From positions 37,958 to 90,949 of the forward strand of contig JAJVIA010000006.1 in the NCBI GenBank assembly GCA_022072245.1: a stretch of 52,992 bases of DNA, in the 5' to 3' direction. The notes beneath the pieces are model-generated. The model was not told where the DNA came from and searched no databases. It was given only the letters and a program-made list of their open reading frames with translations. The stretch comes from Anaerolineae bacterium (GTDB lineage: Bacteria > Chloroflexota > Anaerolineae > UBA4142 > SHND01). Positions within the stretch are counted from its first letter, which is position 1. Every line of letters starts with the position of its first letter. Made by a program: the position numbers and the translations under genes. Below are positions 1 to 8,444 of this stretch, piece by piece.

Positions 1-314
1 CCGGCGAGCAGGTGGAAATGCAAATGAAATACCGATTGCCCCGCGTCCGCGCCGACATTCGTCACCACGCGATAGCCGCCGTCCAGTCCGCGCGCCTGCG
101 CGATTTCGCGCGCCGCGCGCAAACATTTCGCAACCGCAACTTCTTTGGCGTCGTCGTCAATTTCCGCGACGGATTCGATATGCCGATTGGGAATAATCAA
201 AATGTGCGTCGGCGCGCGCGGATGCAAATCGGCAAACGCGGTCACGTGGTCGTCTTGAAAGACAATGTGCGCCGGCGCGCGGCGCGCGACAATTTCACAA
301 AAGATACAGGACAT
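1..314 (-). CDS. HIT family protein, 3' end outside window
   Basis: Reading the minus strand from the ATG at 314-312 gives 104 residues beginning MSCIFCEIVARRAPAHIV and running off the left edge. The family is nucleotide-binding hydrolases and transferases that use a histidine triad to cleave phosphoanhydride or phosphoramidate bonds of AMP-like substrates. The N-terminal CIFCEI motif, the TNVGADAGQSVFHLHFHLLAG stretch (key residues H-L-H-F-H) and HILIIPNRH are diagnostic. About 10 C-terminal residues appear to be missing. It lies 29 bp downstream of mtaB on the same strand, so co-transcription is likely. Family assignment is firm; the substrate is unknown. Confidence 0.9.
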   Translation of the reverse strand, partial: MSCIFCEIVARRAPAHIVFQDDHVTAFADLHPRAPTHILIIPNRHIESVAEIDDDAKEVAVAKCLRAAREIAQARGLDGGYRVVTNVGADAGQSVFHLHFHLLA

Positions 315-343
315 GCTCAATCCTCAAAGCGCAGAGTTGACTA

Positions 344-1630
344 TTAAACCAATTCGCCGCGCGCGCCATCGGCGGTTATATCCGTCAAACGCGTCGGCGC
401 CAGGCGATTGCTCAAATTTTCGCGGCTGGGCGTGACGACGCGAATATAATTATCGCTATAACCTGTCCATTCCGCGCCGCCCGCCGTATTTTCTTCGTAC
501 AAAACATTCAAAGTGCGCCCGACAAAATTTTCGGTAAAGCGGCGCAAACTCGCATCGGCGACGCGCTGCATGGCTTGATGCCGCGCGGCTTTGATCGCGT
601 CGTCAACGGACAAAGGCAATTGCGCGGCGACGGTGCCTTCGCGCGCGGAATAGGGAAAGACATGCACGCGCGCAAAATTCATCCGTTCGACAAAATCCAG
701 CGAGTCTTGAAATTCCACGTCCGCTTCGCCGGGGAAACCGACAATCACATCCGTCGTCAACGCGACGTCGCGAATTTTCGCGCGCGCCTCCGCCGCCGCG
801 TCCGCGAATTGTTCCGCGCTGTACGGGCGGCGCATCCGACGCAAAACGCTACTGCTGCCGCTTTGCAATGACAAATGCAAATGCCGACACAAGCGCGCGT
901 CGGAAAACAAATCGAGCAGCTCGGCATCCAAATCCCACGGCGCAATCGAAGTCAGACGCAAACGCGGCAAATCCGTTTCGCGCAAAATCGCGCGCGTCAA
1001 ATCGCACAAGCCGCGCAAGCGGCCCTTGCCGTTTTCTCTTTCTTCCAAACGATAATCCGAAATCTGGACGCCGGTCAAAATAACTTCTTGATACCCCGCG
1101 TTCGCCAACCGTTTGATTTCGTCAACAATTTCGGCTTGCGGACGACTGCGCGCCCTGCCCCGCGCGAGCGGAATGATGCAATACGTACAAGCCATATTGC
1201 AGCCGTCTTGAATTTTTACAAACGCGCGCGTTCGCAAACCGCCGAGTTTGTTTGCGTCATGCGCCGCAAATGGCGTCGCATACGGAAAATCGCCCGCGCG
1301 CTCGCGCGCCAATTCCACCAGCGCGTCTTTGGACGCGTTCGGCACGACGAGCGTCACATTCGGCAGCGCGCGCGCCTGCGCGGGCGACATGGTGGCATAA
1401 CAGCCCGTGAGAATAATTTGCGCTTGGTCGCCGGCGCGCGCGAGCTGGCGCGTCACATTGCGCGATTTGCGCGCGGCTTGCGCGGTGACGGTGCAGGTGT
1501 TGAGCACAATCGTTTCGGCGAGACGCGGGTCGTCCACGAGCTCGTCGCCGCGCGCGACAAAGGCGCGCGCCCACGCTTCGAGTTCGCTCTCGTTCAATTT
1601 GCAGCCGAGCGTTTGTAAATAAACTTTCAT
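344..1630 (-). CDS. mtaB: tRNA (t6A37) C2-methylthiotransferase MtaB
   Basis: Radical SAM methylthiotransferase that converts t6A37 to ms2t6A37 in tRNAs reading ANN codons. The UPF0004 N-terminal domain starts MKVYLQTLGCKLNESELEAW, with further cluster cysteines in NTCTVTAQAARKSR and LTGCYATMSP. The radical SAM motif CNMACTYCIIPLARGRARSR follows near residue 145, and a TRAM-like tail is at the C terminus. The tail and the CKLNE motif favour MtaB over MiaB or RimO. The longer open frame begins at 1684, but the ATG at 1630 places the conserved KVYLQTLGC at the N terminus, so I use it. About 428 residues, normal for the family. Confidence 0.92.
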   Translation of the reverse strand: MKVYLQTLGCKLNESELEAWARAFVARGDELVDDPRLAETIVLNTCTVTAQAARKSRNVTRQLARAGDQAQIILTGCYATMSPAQARALPNVTLVVPNASKDALVELARERAGDFPYATPFAAHDANKLGGLRTRAFVKIQDGCNMACTYCIIPLARGRARSRPQAEIVDEIKRLANAGYQEVILTGVQISDYRLEERENGKGRLRGLCDLTRAILRETDLPRLRLTSIAPWDLDAELLDLFSDARLCRHLHLSLQSGSSSVLRRMRRPYSAEQFADAAAEARAKIRDVALTTDVIVGFPGEADVEFQDSLDFVERMNFARVHVFPYSAREGTVAAQLPLSVDDAIKAARHQAMQRVADASLRRFTENFVGRTLNVLYEENTAGGAEWTGYSDNYIRVVTPSRENLSNRLAPTRLTDITADGARGELV

Positions 1631-1648
1631 CGGTCGTTTGACCGAAAG
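1624..1648. promoter_or_regulatory. Inverted repeat around the mtaB start codon
   Basis: CGGTC-GTTT-GACCG (1631-1644) is a perfect 5-bp stem abutting the mtaB start codon. Outer CTTT (1624-1627) and AAAG (1645-1648) extend it around the ATG. It could be an operator or a start-masking hairpin. No experimental precedent is claimed. Confidence 0.3.
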
Positions 1649-1729
1649 ATTATAAGTAGGAGCGCGGATTACGTCAAAAGCCACGCGCGCGCGTACACGG
1701 CGTAAAAGCGCGCTGCGCGCGTTTCAGCG

Positions 1730-1735
1730 TATAAT
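1730..1735 (+). promoter_or_regulatory. Probable -10 box of the arsA-like gene
   Basis: A perfect TATAAT lies 35 bp upstream of the ArsA-family ATG at 1771, in the divergent region with mtaB. No good -35 hexamer is visible at 16-18 bp. An AAGGA Shine-Dalgarno-like sequence at 1754-1758 follows it. Confidence 0.4.
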
Positions 1736-1770
1736 GCAAAGCGATATTTGAACAAGGATTGACCAGAGTT

Positions 1771-2931
1771 ATGCGAATTATTTTATATACCGGCAAAGGC
1801 GGCGTGGGCAAAACATCGGTCGCGGCGGCGACGGCGGTACGCTGCGCGGAATTGGGGTATCGCACCATCATCTTGTCCACCGACGCCGCGCACTCGCTCG
1901 CCGATTCATTTGACATTGCGATTGGCAAAGAACCTATTGAATTGGCGCCCAAACTGTGGGGCCAAGAAATTGACGTGTTGTACCAGATGGACAAATACTG
2001 GGGCACCGTGCAAGCGTATTTTCGTTCCATCCTGCAATGGCGCGGCGTGGATGAATTGATTGCGGACGAAGTGAGCGTTTTGCCGGGCATGGAAGAATTG
2101 GCGTCGCTCTTGCAAATCGTTTATCTCGCGGAATCAAAAAAATACGATGTCATTATCGTAGATTGCGCGCCGACGGGCGAAACGTTGAAACTCTTGTCGC
2201 TGCCCGAAGTTGCCCGCTGGTATCTCACGCACATTTTTCCCGCCGAACGGCTGGCGATGCGTCTGGCGTCGCCGTTCATGCGCAACTTTACCGATATTCC
2301 GATGCCCGACGACCAGGTATTTGAGACGATTAAAGAATTGATTCAACAATTGGACCGGATGCACAAATTATTGAGCGACACCAAAACGTCTTCGGTCCGC
2401 ATCGTCTTGAATCCCGAAAAGATGGTCATTCGCGAATCGCAGCGCACATTCACGTACATCAATCTGTACGGCTTTGCGTGCGACCTCATCGTCTCGAATC
2501 GCGTACTGTCTGATTCGGTCACGGATATTTATTTTGCCGCGCTCAAAGAAGCGCAGGCGCGCTATGGGCAATTGATTACTGAATCGTTCACGCCGGTACC
2601 AATTTTTCAGGTGCCGTTTTTAGACCAAGAGGTCGTCGGTCTCGCCATGCTGCAACGCGTCGCCGCGATTTTGTACGGCGACCAAGACCCGTCGCGCGTG
2701 TTTTACGAGGGGCAGCCGCAAGAAATCGTAAAGAACGGCGCGGGCTATCTGTTGAAAATGAATTTGCCCTTTGCCTCGAAAGAGGATGTGCATCTCACGC
2801 GCGCGGGCGACGAACTCGCCATCAGCGTCGGCAATTTTCGGCGCAATACGATTCTGCCGCGCGCGCTCGCCGCATTGACCGTGCAAAAAGCGAAAATGGA
2901 AGAGGGCAAACTGGTCGTCAGTTTCGCCTAA
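1771..2931 (+). CDS. ArsA/Get3-family ATPase with C-terminal HSP20-like domain
   Basis: P-loop ATPase of the arsenite-pump/tail-anchored-protein-targeting family. The deviant Walker A GKGGVGKTSVAAA is at residues 8-20, STDAAHSLADSF matches switch I, and VDCAPTGETLKLL matches switch II. The last ~75 residues (LKMNLPFASKEDVHLTRAGD to KLVVSFA) resemble the HSP20-like alpha-crystallin domain attached to ArsA homologues in phototrophs and Chloroflexota. No ArsB, ArsR or arsenate reductase is nearby and no CxxC metal site is obvious, so arsenite pumping is unlikely; a chaperone or targeting role is an inference. The ATG at 1771 is chosen over TTG 1759 because AAGGA at 1754-1758 fits it. 386 residues. 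Confidence 0.88.
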   Translation: MRIILYTGKGGVGKTSVAAATAVRCAELGYRTIILSTDAAHSLADSFDIAIGKEPIELAPKLWGQEIDVLYQMDKYWGTVQAYFRSILQWRGVDELIADEVSVLPGMEELASLLQIVYLAESKKYDVIIVDCAPTGETLKLLSLPEVARWYLTHIFPAERLAMRLASPFMRNFTDIPMPDDQVFETIKELIQQLDRMHKLLSDTKTSSVRIVLNPEKMVIRESQRTFTYINLYGFACDLIVSNRVLSDSVTDIYFAALKEAQARYGQLITESFTPVPIFQVPFLDQEVVGLAMLQRVAAILYGDQDPSRVFYEGQPQEIVKNGAGYLLKMNLPFASKEDVHLTRAGDELAISVGNFRRNTILPRALAALTVQKAKMEEGKLVVSFA

Positions 2932-2972
2932 GTTTTTTTCGACAAATCGCGTGTTGTGAATATAGTTACGGC

Positions 2973-3842
2973 ATGTCCGCAAAACATCCTATCGCCCCGA
3001 CGCCGCCGGAACGCTGGCGCAAATATCTGACCGACTATAACGAAGGGCTGGGTCTCGTCTATGAGCGTTTGATGCTGAATGATTTTCTCGAAGCGCTGCG
3101 CGTCCGTCATCAAATTGAATCCGTTCTCGAAGCGCCGCTGTATGGCATGGCGGGCGTGAGCGGCATCAATTCCGTTTTGCTCGCGCGGCGCGGCGCGCGC
3201 GTGACGCTCGTGGACGATAACGCGGAACGGCTCGCGGGCGTCGAACGCATTTGGGGCGAACTCGGACTGGAGGCGACCTTTACGCTGCTCCAGCCGCTGG
3301 TGGAATTGCCGTTCCAAGCCGAAACGTTCGACCTGGTGTGGAATTGGGCGGCGCTGTGGTATTTGTCCGACGCGGAAAAATTTATCGGCGAAATGGTTCG
3401 CGTCGCGCGTCGGCTGATTTTTATCGCCATGCCAAATCGCGCGCAAGTGGGCTATCTCTTGCGTAAATATGTGTTGGAAAAAGATTTTGTCCAGTACGTG
3501 GATGAAACGTGGGCAAACATCCATCGCGTAAAAAATATCTTGCAAGATTGGGATTGTAAAATTATTGACGAAGGCGTCCTGGATGTGCCGCCGTGGCCCG
3601 ATACGGTAATGCCCGCGACCGAAGTGTTGAAACGTTTGGGCATTCAATCGAAACAGATGCAAGCGCGTTTTCAAGGCGACGATTGGCAGTGGAGTTCAAT
3701 GGATTATTATTTGGGCAAAAAACCGGAATTGAAAGCGCAGATGGAGCGATACGCGTTTCTAGAGCGCGCGCCGCTGCCGTGGCAAATCAAAAGCGTCTGG
3801 GCGCATCACCGTTATATCGTGGCAAGTCGAGGTGTGAAATGA
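2973..3842 (+). CDS. Class I SAM-dependent methyltransferase
   Basis: A 289-residue Rossmann methyltransferase. The SAM-binding glycine loop is PLYGMAGVSGINSVLLARRG with the acidic ribose-binding residue in VTLVDDNAERL. Motif IV is visible as FDLVWNWAALWYL and motif post-I as EMVRVARRLIFIAMPN. The substrate cannot be read from sequence; the layout is that of small-molecule methyltransferases. It begins 41 bp after the ArsA gene and ends with an ATGA overlap with the Uma2 gene, so these form one transcription unit. Confidence 0.78.
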   Translation: MSAKHPIAPTPPERWRKYLTDYNEGLGLVYERLMLNDFLEALRVRHQIESVLEAPLYGMAGVSGINSVLLARRGARVTLVDDNAERLAGVERIWGELGLEATFTLLQPLVELPFQAETFDLVWNWAALWYLSDAEKFIGEMVRVARRLIFIAMPNRAQVGYLLRKYVLEKDFVQYVDETWANIHRVKNILQDWDCKIIDEGVLDVPPWPDTVMPATEVLKRLGIQSKQMQARFQGDDWQWSSMDYYLGKKPELKAQMERYAFLERAPLPWQIKSVWAHHRYIVASRGVK

Positions 3843-4564
3843 ACATTGTCGCGTTCCCGCCGCAAACCCAAGTCGAATATCCTACATCGGACGGCAAACC
3901 TATGGCTGAAACAATGAAACACATTCTGGTCATCACCTATCTACTGGATGCGTTGATGGCATGGTTTCGTGACCGCTCCGATATGTACGTCGGCGCGAAC
4001 AATCTCATTTACTATCTCGAAGGATTTCCTAAAAAATTTTTTGCGCCCGATGTTTATCTCATTCCCGGCTTGGACAAGACGCCGCGCCGCGTTCTGAAAC
4101 TTTGGGAAACCAAACGCGCGCCCGCCGTCATTTTTGAAATCACGTCGCGCGAAACATGGAAGGATGACATTGGCGCCAAAATGGATTTGTATGCCGAACT
4201 CGGCGTGCGCGAGTATTTTGTGTATGACGTCGAACACGAAGAACTCGAACCGCCGCTGGTCGGTTATCGGCTGGTCGAGGACGCGTATGTCTTGATGCCG
4301 CCTGATGAAAACGGCAAACTCTATAGCGCCGAAATGCAGCTAGAGCTGCAAGAGGTTGACGGCGCTTTGCGGCTCATCAATCCGCGCACGGGCGAAATGC
4401 TCCAGACGTACGCCGAAAGTCAAGCGGCGGGCGCGGAAGCGAAAGAACTTGTGCGCGACGCGGAGGAGCTTGCGCGCATCGCCCAAGAACGCACACGCGC
4501 CGTCGAAGCCGAAAACGCGCGCCTTCGCGCCGAGATAGAAACATTGCGCGGCAAGCAGGCCTGA
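3839..4564 (+). CDS. Uma2 family (DUF820) PD-(D/E)XK nuclease-like protein
   Basis: A 241-residue Uma2-type protein, a family expanded in cyanobacteria and Chloroflexota with a predicted restriction-endonuclease-like fold and unknown targets. The fold markers are FFAPDVYLIPG (PD), PAVIFEITSRETWKDD (E) and KMDLYAELGVREYFVYDVE. The last ~55 residues are rich in Ala/Glu/Arg and predict a coiled coil. The start is the ATG at 3839 inside an ATGA overlap with the methyltransferase stop; the open frame extends upstream to 3593 but only in the shadow of that gene. Confidence 0.85.
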   Translation: MNIVAFPPQTQVEYPTSDGKPMAETMKHILVITYLLDALMAWFRDRSDMYVGANNLIYYLEGFPKKFFAPDVYLIPGLDKTPRRVLKLWETKRAPAVIFEITSRETWKDDIGAKMDLYAELGVREYFVYDVEHEELEPPLVGYRLVEDAYVLMPPDENGKLYSAEMQLELQEVDGALRLINPRTGEMLQTYAESQAAGAEAKELVRDAEELARIAQERTRAVEAENARLRAEIETLRGKQA

Positions 4565-5476
4565 ATGATTGCGCTTGACCCATCGTCCGCCCCATCTTTT
4601 GAATCCGCCGCGGGCGCGAACGTTTCGATTGTCATTCCAGCATACAATGAACAAGAGGGCTTGCCGCGCGTTCTGGAAAATTTGCGCGCGTGGCGCGCGT
4701 GCGGCGCCGAAGTGATTGTGGTGGACGACGGTTCGACCGACCACACTGCGCGCGTGGCGGCGGAACATGGCGCGCGCGTGCTGCGCCATCGGAGCAATCG
4801 CGGTTACGGCGCGGCATTGAAATCGGGCATCCGCGCGGCAGAGCATGAGATTGTGGTCCTGTTCGACGCGGACGGCCAATTTGACGCGCAGGATATTGAA
4901 AAAATCGTGGACGCGCTGCAAGATTGCGATATGGCGGTCGGCGTAAGACCGCAAGGCGCCGGTTCACCAAATATCCGCAAGCCCGGCAAATGGCTTTTGG
5001 GCAAGACCGCCAATTATTTGGCGCGAACCAATATCCCCGATTTGAATTGCGGTTTTCGCGCGCTGCGCGTCGAGACCGCCAAACGTTTTTTGAACCTCTT
5101 GCCCAACGGCTTTTCTTTTACGACAACTTTAACGCTTGCCATGTTCAAAGACGGGTATAATGTAGCATACTTGCCGATTACGGTGCATCCGCGTACGACC
5201 GGCGCGAGCCGGGTGCGCGTCGCCGACGGGTTCAATACGCTGCTGCTCATCATTCGCATCATTGCCTTGTTCGACCCGCTCCAAGTTTTTTTGCCTGCGA
5301 GCGCGTTATTGTTTGGCGTCGGCATCGTGTATTGGTTCATAGACAGCGTTTCGCTGCGCCGCCCCAATATCCCTTCGGGCGCGGTAATTTTAATCGTCTC
5401 TGCCATTATGGTGTTCATGTTCGGCATTCTCGCCGACCAAGTGAGCGCGATTCGCAGAGGACAGAGTGAATTTTAG
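4565..5476 (+). CDS. Glycosyltransferase family 2, polyprenyl-phosphate type
   Basis: A GT-A glycosyltransferase: VSIVIPAYNEQEGLPRVLEN at residues 20-39, VIVVDDGSTDHT (nucleotide-binding DDGS), FDADGQF (DxD metal site) and DLNCGFRALR (acceptor region). After the catalytic domain come two hydrophobic segments near residues 235-255 and 270-295. This matches the DPM1/GtrB-like enzymes that load a sugar onto polyprenyl phosphate at the membrane. The start directly follows the Uma2 stop. The GT-C-like proteins at 14.8-22 kb are potential users of such lipid-linked sugars, by inference. Confidence 0.85.
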   Translation: MIALDPSSAPSFESAAGANVSIVIPAYNEQEGLPRVLENLRAWRACGAEVIVVDDGSTDHTARVAAEHGARVLRHRSNRGYGAALKSGIRAAEHEIVVLFDADGQFDAQDIEKIVDALQDCDMAVGVRPQGAGSPNIRKPGKWLLGKTANYLARTNIPDLNCGFRALRVETAKRFLNLLPNGFSFTTTLTLAMFKDGYNVAYLPITVHPRTTGASRVRVADGFNTLLLIIRIIALFDPLQVFLPASALLFGVGIVYWFIDSVSLRRPNIPSGAVILIVSAIMVFMFGILADQVSAIRRGQSEF

Positions 5477-5478
5477 AT

Positions 5479-5549
5479 TTTTGATTTTTGATTTCAGATT
5501 GCGCGTGATTCATGCAAATCTCAAATCATAAATCACAAATCATAAATCG
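5479..5549. repeat. A/T-rich imperfect inverted repeat
   Basis: The left half has repeated GATTTTT units (AGATTTTTGATTTTTGATTT). The right half has AAATCATAAATCACAAATCA-type units, the approximate reverse complement. Together they can form a long imperfect hairpin between the glycosyltransferase stop and the radical SAM start. This is simple-sequence hairpin DNA, possibly transcribed as a leader. Confidence 0.5.
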
Positions 5550-5550
5550 T

Positions 5551-6735
5551 ATGGCTTTATCCACCTATACCAACATTGCAAAATCCGTCGTCAACAATAA
5601 ACTCGGCCGCATTGAACTTCCCAGCATGGTCACATTCATCGTCACCTGGCGCTGCAACTTGCGCTGCTTTATGTGCGACGTTTGGAAAAAAACCGACCAT
5701 GACGATATGACGCCCGCCGAAGCGGCAAATATCTTTAAACAATTTCCGAAACTGGATACGCTGCGCCTCACGGGCGGCGAGCCGTTTTTGCGGCGCGATT
5801 TCAGCCAACTCGTCGGCAGCATCCTGGAGGTGGTTGACCCCACCGTCGTACATATCACCACCGCCGGCGTGCTGTACGACCGCATCATCGAATTTGTCAA
5901 AACGCACGGCTCGAAAAAATTGCACCTCAAAGTTTCGATTGACGCGGTCGGCGACCGTCACGATGAAATTCGCGGCTATCGCGGTTTGTACAATAAATCG
6001 CTCCGCACCCTGCGTACGCTCGTCGAATTGCGCGAACAGTACGGCTTTTATCTCGGCGTCAATCAAACGATTTCGGACCGCAATTGGGACCACATCGAAC
6101 CGCTGCGTCAGGTGATGACCGAATTGAACGTGCCAATTCATTATGCGATTGCGACCGACCACTATACGCTGTATCGGCTCAATACGTCCAAAGAAAAAGA
6201 AAAACCCGATATGCGTTCCGTTTCGCTGAGCGCTTTTACGCCGGAACAATTACAGTACATTTTCGACCAACTCGACCGCCGCGACGCGATTCACGATGTG
6301 CCAGAGTGGATTGTGCAGCGTTACTATTTACACGGTTTGAAAAATCGTCTGCTCAAAGGCATCGAAGAGCCGAAACCGCAGTGCATTGAATTATTCGACC
6401 ACATGCGCCTGATGCCGAATGGCGACGTCATGACGTGCGTATATTATCCAAACGTCGTCGGCAATTTACGCAAACAAACGCTGCGCGAAGTTTGGTACGG
6501 CAGCGACATCGAGCCGCAGCGCAAGGTGGTAAAAAATTGCGTCGGCTGTTGGGCGGGATGCGAAGTAAAACCGAACGCTATTTACACGGGCGATATTATC
6601 AAAGCGTTGACGATGGGTCCGGTGAGCGACCGGTCAAAAGACGCGCCAATGCCGGTAGTGAATCCGCCAACGATGGTGGACAATCCGTCCGCTCCAGAGC
6701 CGGCGGCAAATGTGGCGTTCGTGGATGCGACATAA
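5551..6735 (+). CDS. Radical SAM protein with SPASM-like C-terminal cluster domain
   Basis: A 394-residue radical SAM enzyme. The SAM/[4Fe-4S] motif CNLRCFMC follows VTWR near residue 33, LRLTGGEPFLRRDF is the GGE motif, and LKVSIDAVGDRHDEIRG is the conserved beta-4 region. The C-terminal MPNGDVMTCVYYPNVVGNLR followed by CVGCWAGCEV looks like a SPASM/twitch auxiliary cluster. Homologues modify peptides, lipids or sugars, and the substrate here is unknown. The ATG at 5551 is used because the 13 residues upstream are encoded by the A/T-rich repeat. Confidence 0.82.
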   Translation: MALSTYTNIAKSVVNNKLGRIELPSMVTFIVTWRCNLRCFMCDVWKKTDHDDMTPAEAANIFKQFPKLDTLRLTGGEPFLRRDFSQLVGSILEVVDPTVVHITTAGVLYDRIIEFVKTHGSKKLHLKVSIDAVGDRHDEIRGYRGLYNKSLRTLRTLVELREQYGFYLGVNQTISDRNWDHIEPLRQVMTELNVPIHYAIATDHYTLYRLNTSKEKEKPDMRSVSLSAFTPEQLQYIFDQLDRRDAIHDVPEWIVQRYYLHGLKNRLLKGIEEPKPQCIELFDHMRLMPNGDVMTCVYYPNVVGNLRKQTLREVWYGSDIEPQRKVVKNCVGCWAGCEVKPNAIYTGDIIKALTMGPVSDRSKDAPMPVVNPPTMVDNPSAPEPAANVAFVDAT

Positions 6736-6831
6736 CAACTCGATTCGATAACTATCTTTGCGAGTCTGATGCAAAACAAGTAGCAAAATGCATTATCCTC
6801 TGGCTTTTTGTGGCGTCAGAAATGTTCAATG

Positions 6832-6907
6832 GTAGAGGGCAGCTCAATGGTTAGGGCAGCAGTCTTATAAGGCGCCGCTTTGCAGGTTCGAGTCCTGCCC
6901 CGCCTAC
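6832..6907 (+). pseudogene. Degenerate tRNA-like element (anticodon position TAT)
   Basis: The T arm is perfect (GCAGG-TTCGAGT-CCTGC, 6882-6898) and the D arm is good (GCTC...GGGC, 6842-6857), with C-T-TAT-A-A in the anticodon loop position (6864-6870). The anticodon stem (GCAGT with GGCGC) has two mismatches. The acceptor arms pair only as GTAG/CTAC plus GGG/CCC around an unequal internal loop. A functional tRNA-Ile(UAU) is therefore doubtful; a decayed tRNA gene or tRNA-derived site fits better. Confidence 0.45.
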
Positions 6908-6941
6908 TTTGGATTCAGCATATAAAGAAGGAGCAAGTCGT

Positions 6942-7256
6942 ATGCTCACTGCAACAACCTACGAACATCTTCAAATTGACGAGAATGGCGTACCCTTCAT
7001 TGCGGGAACGACGATGAAAGTCGTTGAACTTGTGATGGCGCAATTGGGGTACGGATGGAGCCCGGAAGAGCTGCATTTTCAACATCCTTATTTGTCGTTG
7101 GGGCAGATTCATGCTGCACTTGCGTATTATTGGGACCATAAAGTAGAACTCGATGCCGATATTGAACGCCGTTGGCAATTCGCCGAACAAGCGCGACAAC
7201 AAGCGGGGCCATCTCGATTGGCGGAAAAACTGCGTGCCCAAGGACTATTAAAATGA
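6942..7256 (+). CDS. DUF433 domain antitoxin-like protein
   Basis: A 104-residue small protein of the DUF433/VapB-like family, which has a winged-helix-like fold and commonly pairs with DUF5615 PIN-like toxins. Characteristic stretches are GVPFIAGTTMKVVELVMAQL and EELHFQHPYLSLGQIHAALA. The ATG at 6942 has a GAAGGAG ribosome site at 6927-6933. The stop overlaps the start of the next small ORF (ATGA), the standard arrangement of this toxin-antitoxin pair. Because the partner is truncated, the pair is probably inactive as a toxin system. Confidence 0.85.
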   Translation: MLTATTYEHLQIDENGVPFIAGTTMKVVELVMAQLGYGWSPEELHFQHPYLSLGQIHAALAYYWDHKVELDADIERRWQFAEQARQQAGPSRLAEKLRAQGLLK

Positions 7257-7381
7257 CCGTCGCGCTCTACATGGATGTTCATGTTCACCGCGCAATAACA
7301 ACGGGACTGCGGTTGAAAGACGTAGATGTGTTGACCGCACAAGAAGATGGACATCGCACAGCAGAGTACCTGCCGCTTTGA
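7253..7381 (+). pseudogene. Truncated DUF5615 (PIN-like) toxin remnant
   Basis: A 42-codon ORF (MTVALYMDVHVHRAITTGLR then KDVDVLTAQEDGH) matches the first third of DUF5615 PIN-like proteins, whose usual length is about 110 residues. After TAQEDGH the similarity stops and a TGA follows, immediately abutting the asparaginase ATG. The rest of the nuclease fold, including the later acidic residues, is gone, so this is a 3'-truncated toxin gene. Confidence 0.7.
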
Positions 7382-8395
7382 ATGTCAAAACGCGTTTACA
7401 TCGCCCATACGGGCGGCACGATTGGGATGAAAAACGCCGGCGAGGGGTACGCCCCTGCGCCGGGTTTTCTTGAAGCGCGCTTGCGCGAAATGCCCGAGCT
7501 GCGCGACGCAGCCATGCCCGAATTTGTTTTGCGGGAATACGACCCGCTGCTCGATTCTTCCAACATGACGCCGCGCGAATGGCTTTTGATCGCGCAAGAT
7601 ATTTTTGAAAACTATGACGCGTTCGACGGCTTTTGCATTTTGCACGGCACCGATACGATGGCGTACACCGCCTCCGCGCTGCCGTTTCTGCTGCAAGGTT
7701 TAAACAAACCCGTCATTCTCACCGGCTCGCAAATTCCGCTCGTCGAATTACGCAATGACGCGCGCGAAAATATCATCACCGCGTTGATGCTTGCCGCCAC
7801 TTATCCCCTGCCCGAAGTCTGTCTGTATTTTGGCGACAAACTTTTGCGCGGCTGCCGCACGGTCAAGGTGAATGCGACGGGCTTTGACGCGTTCGATTCG
7901 CCCAATTATCCGCCGCTGGGCCAGGTGGGCATTGAGATTCAAATCAATTGGAACGCCGTGCGCGCCGCGCCGTCCACGCCCATGAAACCGCTGCCGCGCG
8001 AACTGAACGCGACGGTCGGCGCGCTGCGTTTGTTTCCCGGCATTTCCGCGCGTTTGCTCGACAATGTTTTGCAGCCGCCGCTGCAAGGTCTGGTTCTGGA
8101 AGCGTACGGCGCCGGCAATGCGCCCGACCGCGACGACGCGCTGCTCGAGGTTTTGGCGCGCGCGACGGCGCGCGGCGTCGTCATTGTGAACTGTACGCAA
8201 TGTTTGCGCGGCGCGGTGAATCTGCACGCGTACGCGACCGGCGCGGCGTTATTGCAAGCGGGACTCGTCAGCGGCAGAGACATGACGCCCATCGCGGCGT
8301 TGGCGAAACTGCATTATTTGTTTGGCAGCGGATACGCGCCCGCCCAAGTGCGCGCGTTGATGCAGCAAAATTTGTGCGGCGAAATGACGGTCTAA
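7382..8395 (+). CDS. ansA: L-asparaginase, type I (cytoplasmic)
   Basis: Hydrolyses L-asparagine to aspartate and ammonia. Catalytic motif one is AHTGGTIGMKN at residues 8-18, with the nucleophilic Thr in TGGTIG. Motif two is FCILHGTDTMAYTASAL near residue 85. There is no signal peptide and the length of 337 residues fits the cytoplasmic dimeric type. The ATG directly follows the stop of the truncated toxin ORF, so it is translationally close to that operon though functionally unrelated. Confidence 0.92.
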   Translation: MSKRVYIAHTGGTIGMKNAGEGYAPAPGFLEARLREMPELRDAAMPEFVLREYDPLLDSSNMTPREWLLIAQDIFENYDAFDGFCILHGTDTMAYTASALPFLLQGLNKPVILTGSQIPLVELRNDARENIITALMLAATYPLPEVCLYFGDKLLRGCRTVKVNATGFDAFDSPNYPPLGQVGIEIQINWNAVRAAPSTPMKPLPRELNATVGALRLFPGISARLLDNVLQPPLQGLVLEAYGAGNAPDRDDALLEVLARATARGVVIVNCTQCLRGAVNLHAYATGAALLQAGLVSGRDMTPIAALAKLHYLFGSGYAPAQVRALMQQNLCGEMTV

Positions 8396-8444
8396 CCACA
8401 GCCGCAAAATTGCGCGGGATGTCGCCGCGTGTACAATAACCCGG

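Noticed and set aside
6832-6907. Functional tRNA-Ile(TAT)
   Set aside because: Two mismatches in the anticodon stem and a non-standard acceptor helix; listed as a degenerate element instead.
7253-7400. TGA at 7379-7381 as a second selenocysteine codon
   Set aside because: The reading frame after the TGA does not continue the DUF5615 fold, and the asparaginase ATG abuts the stop; no SECIS-like hairpin follows.
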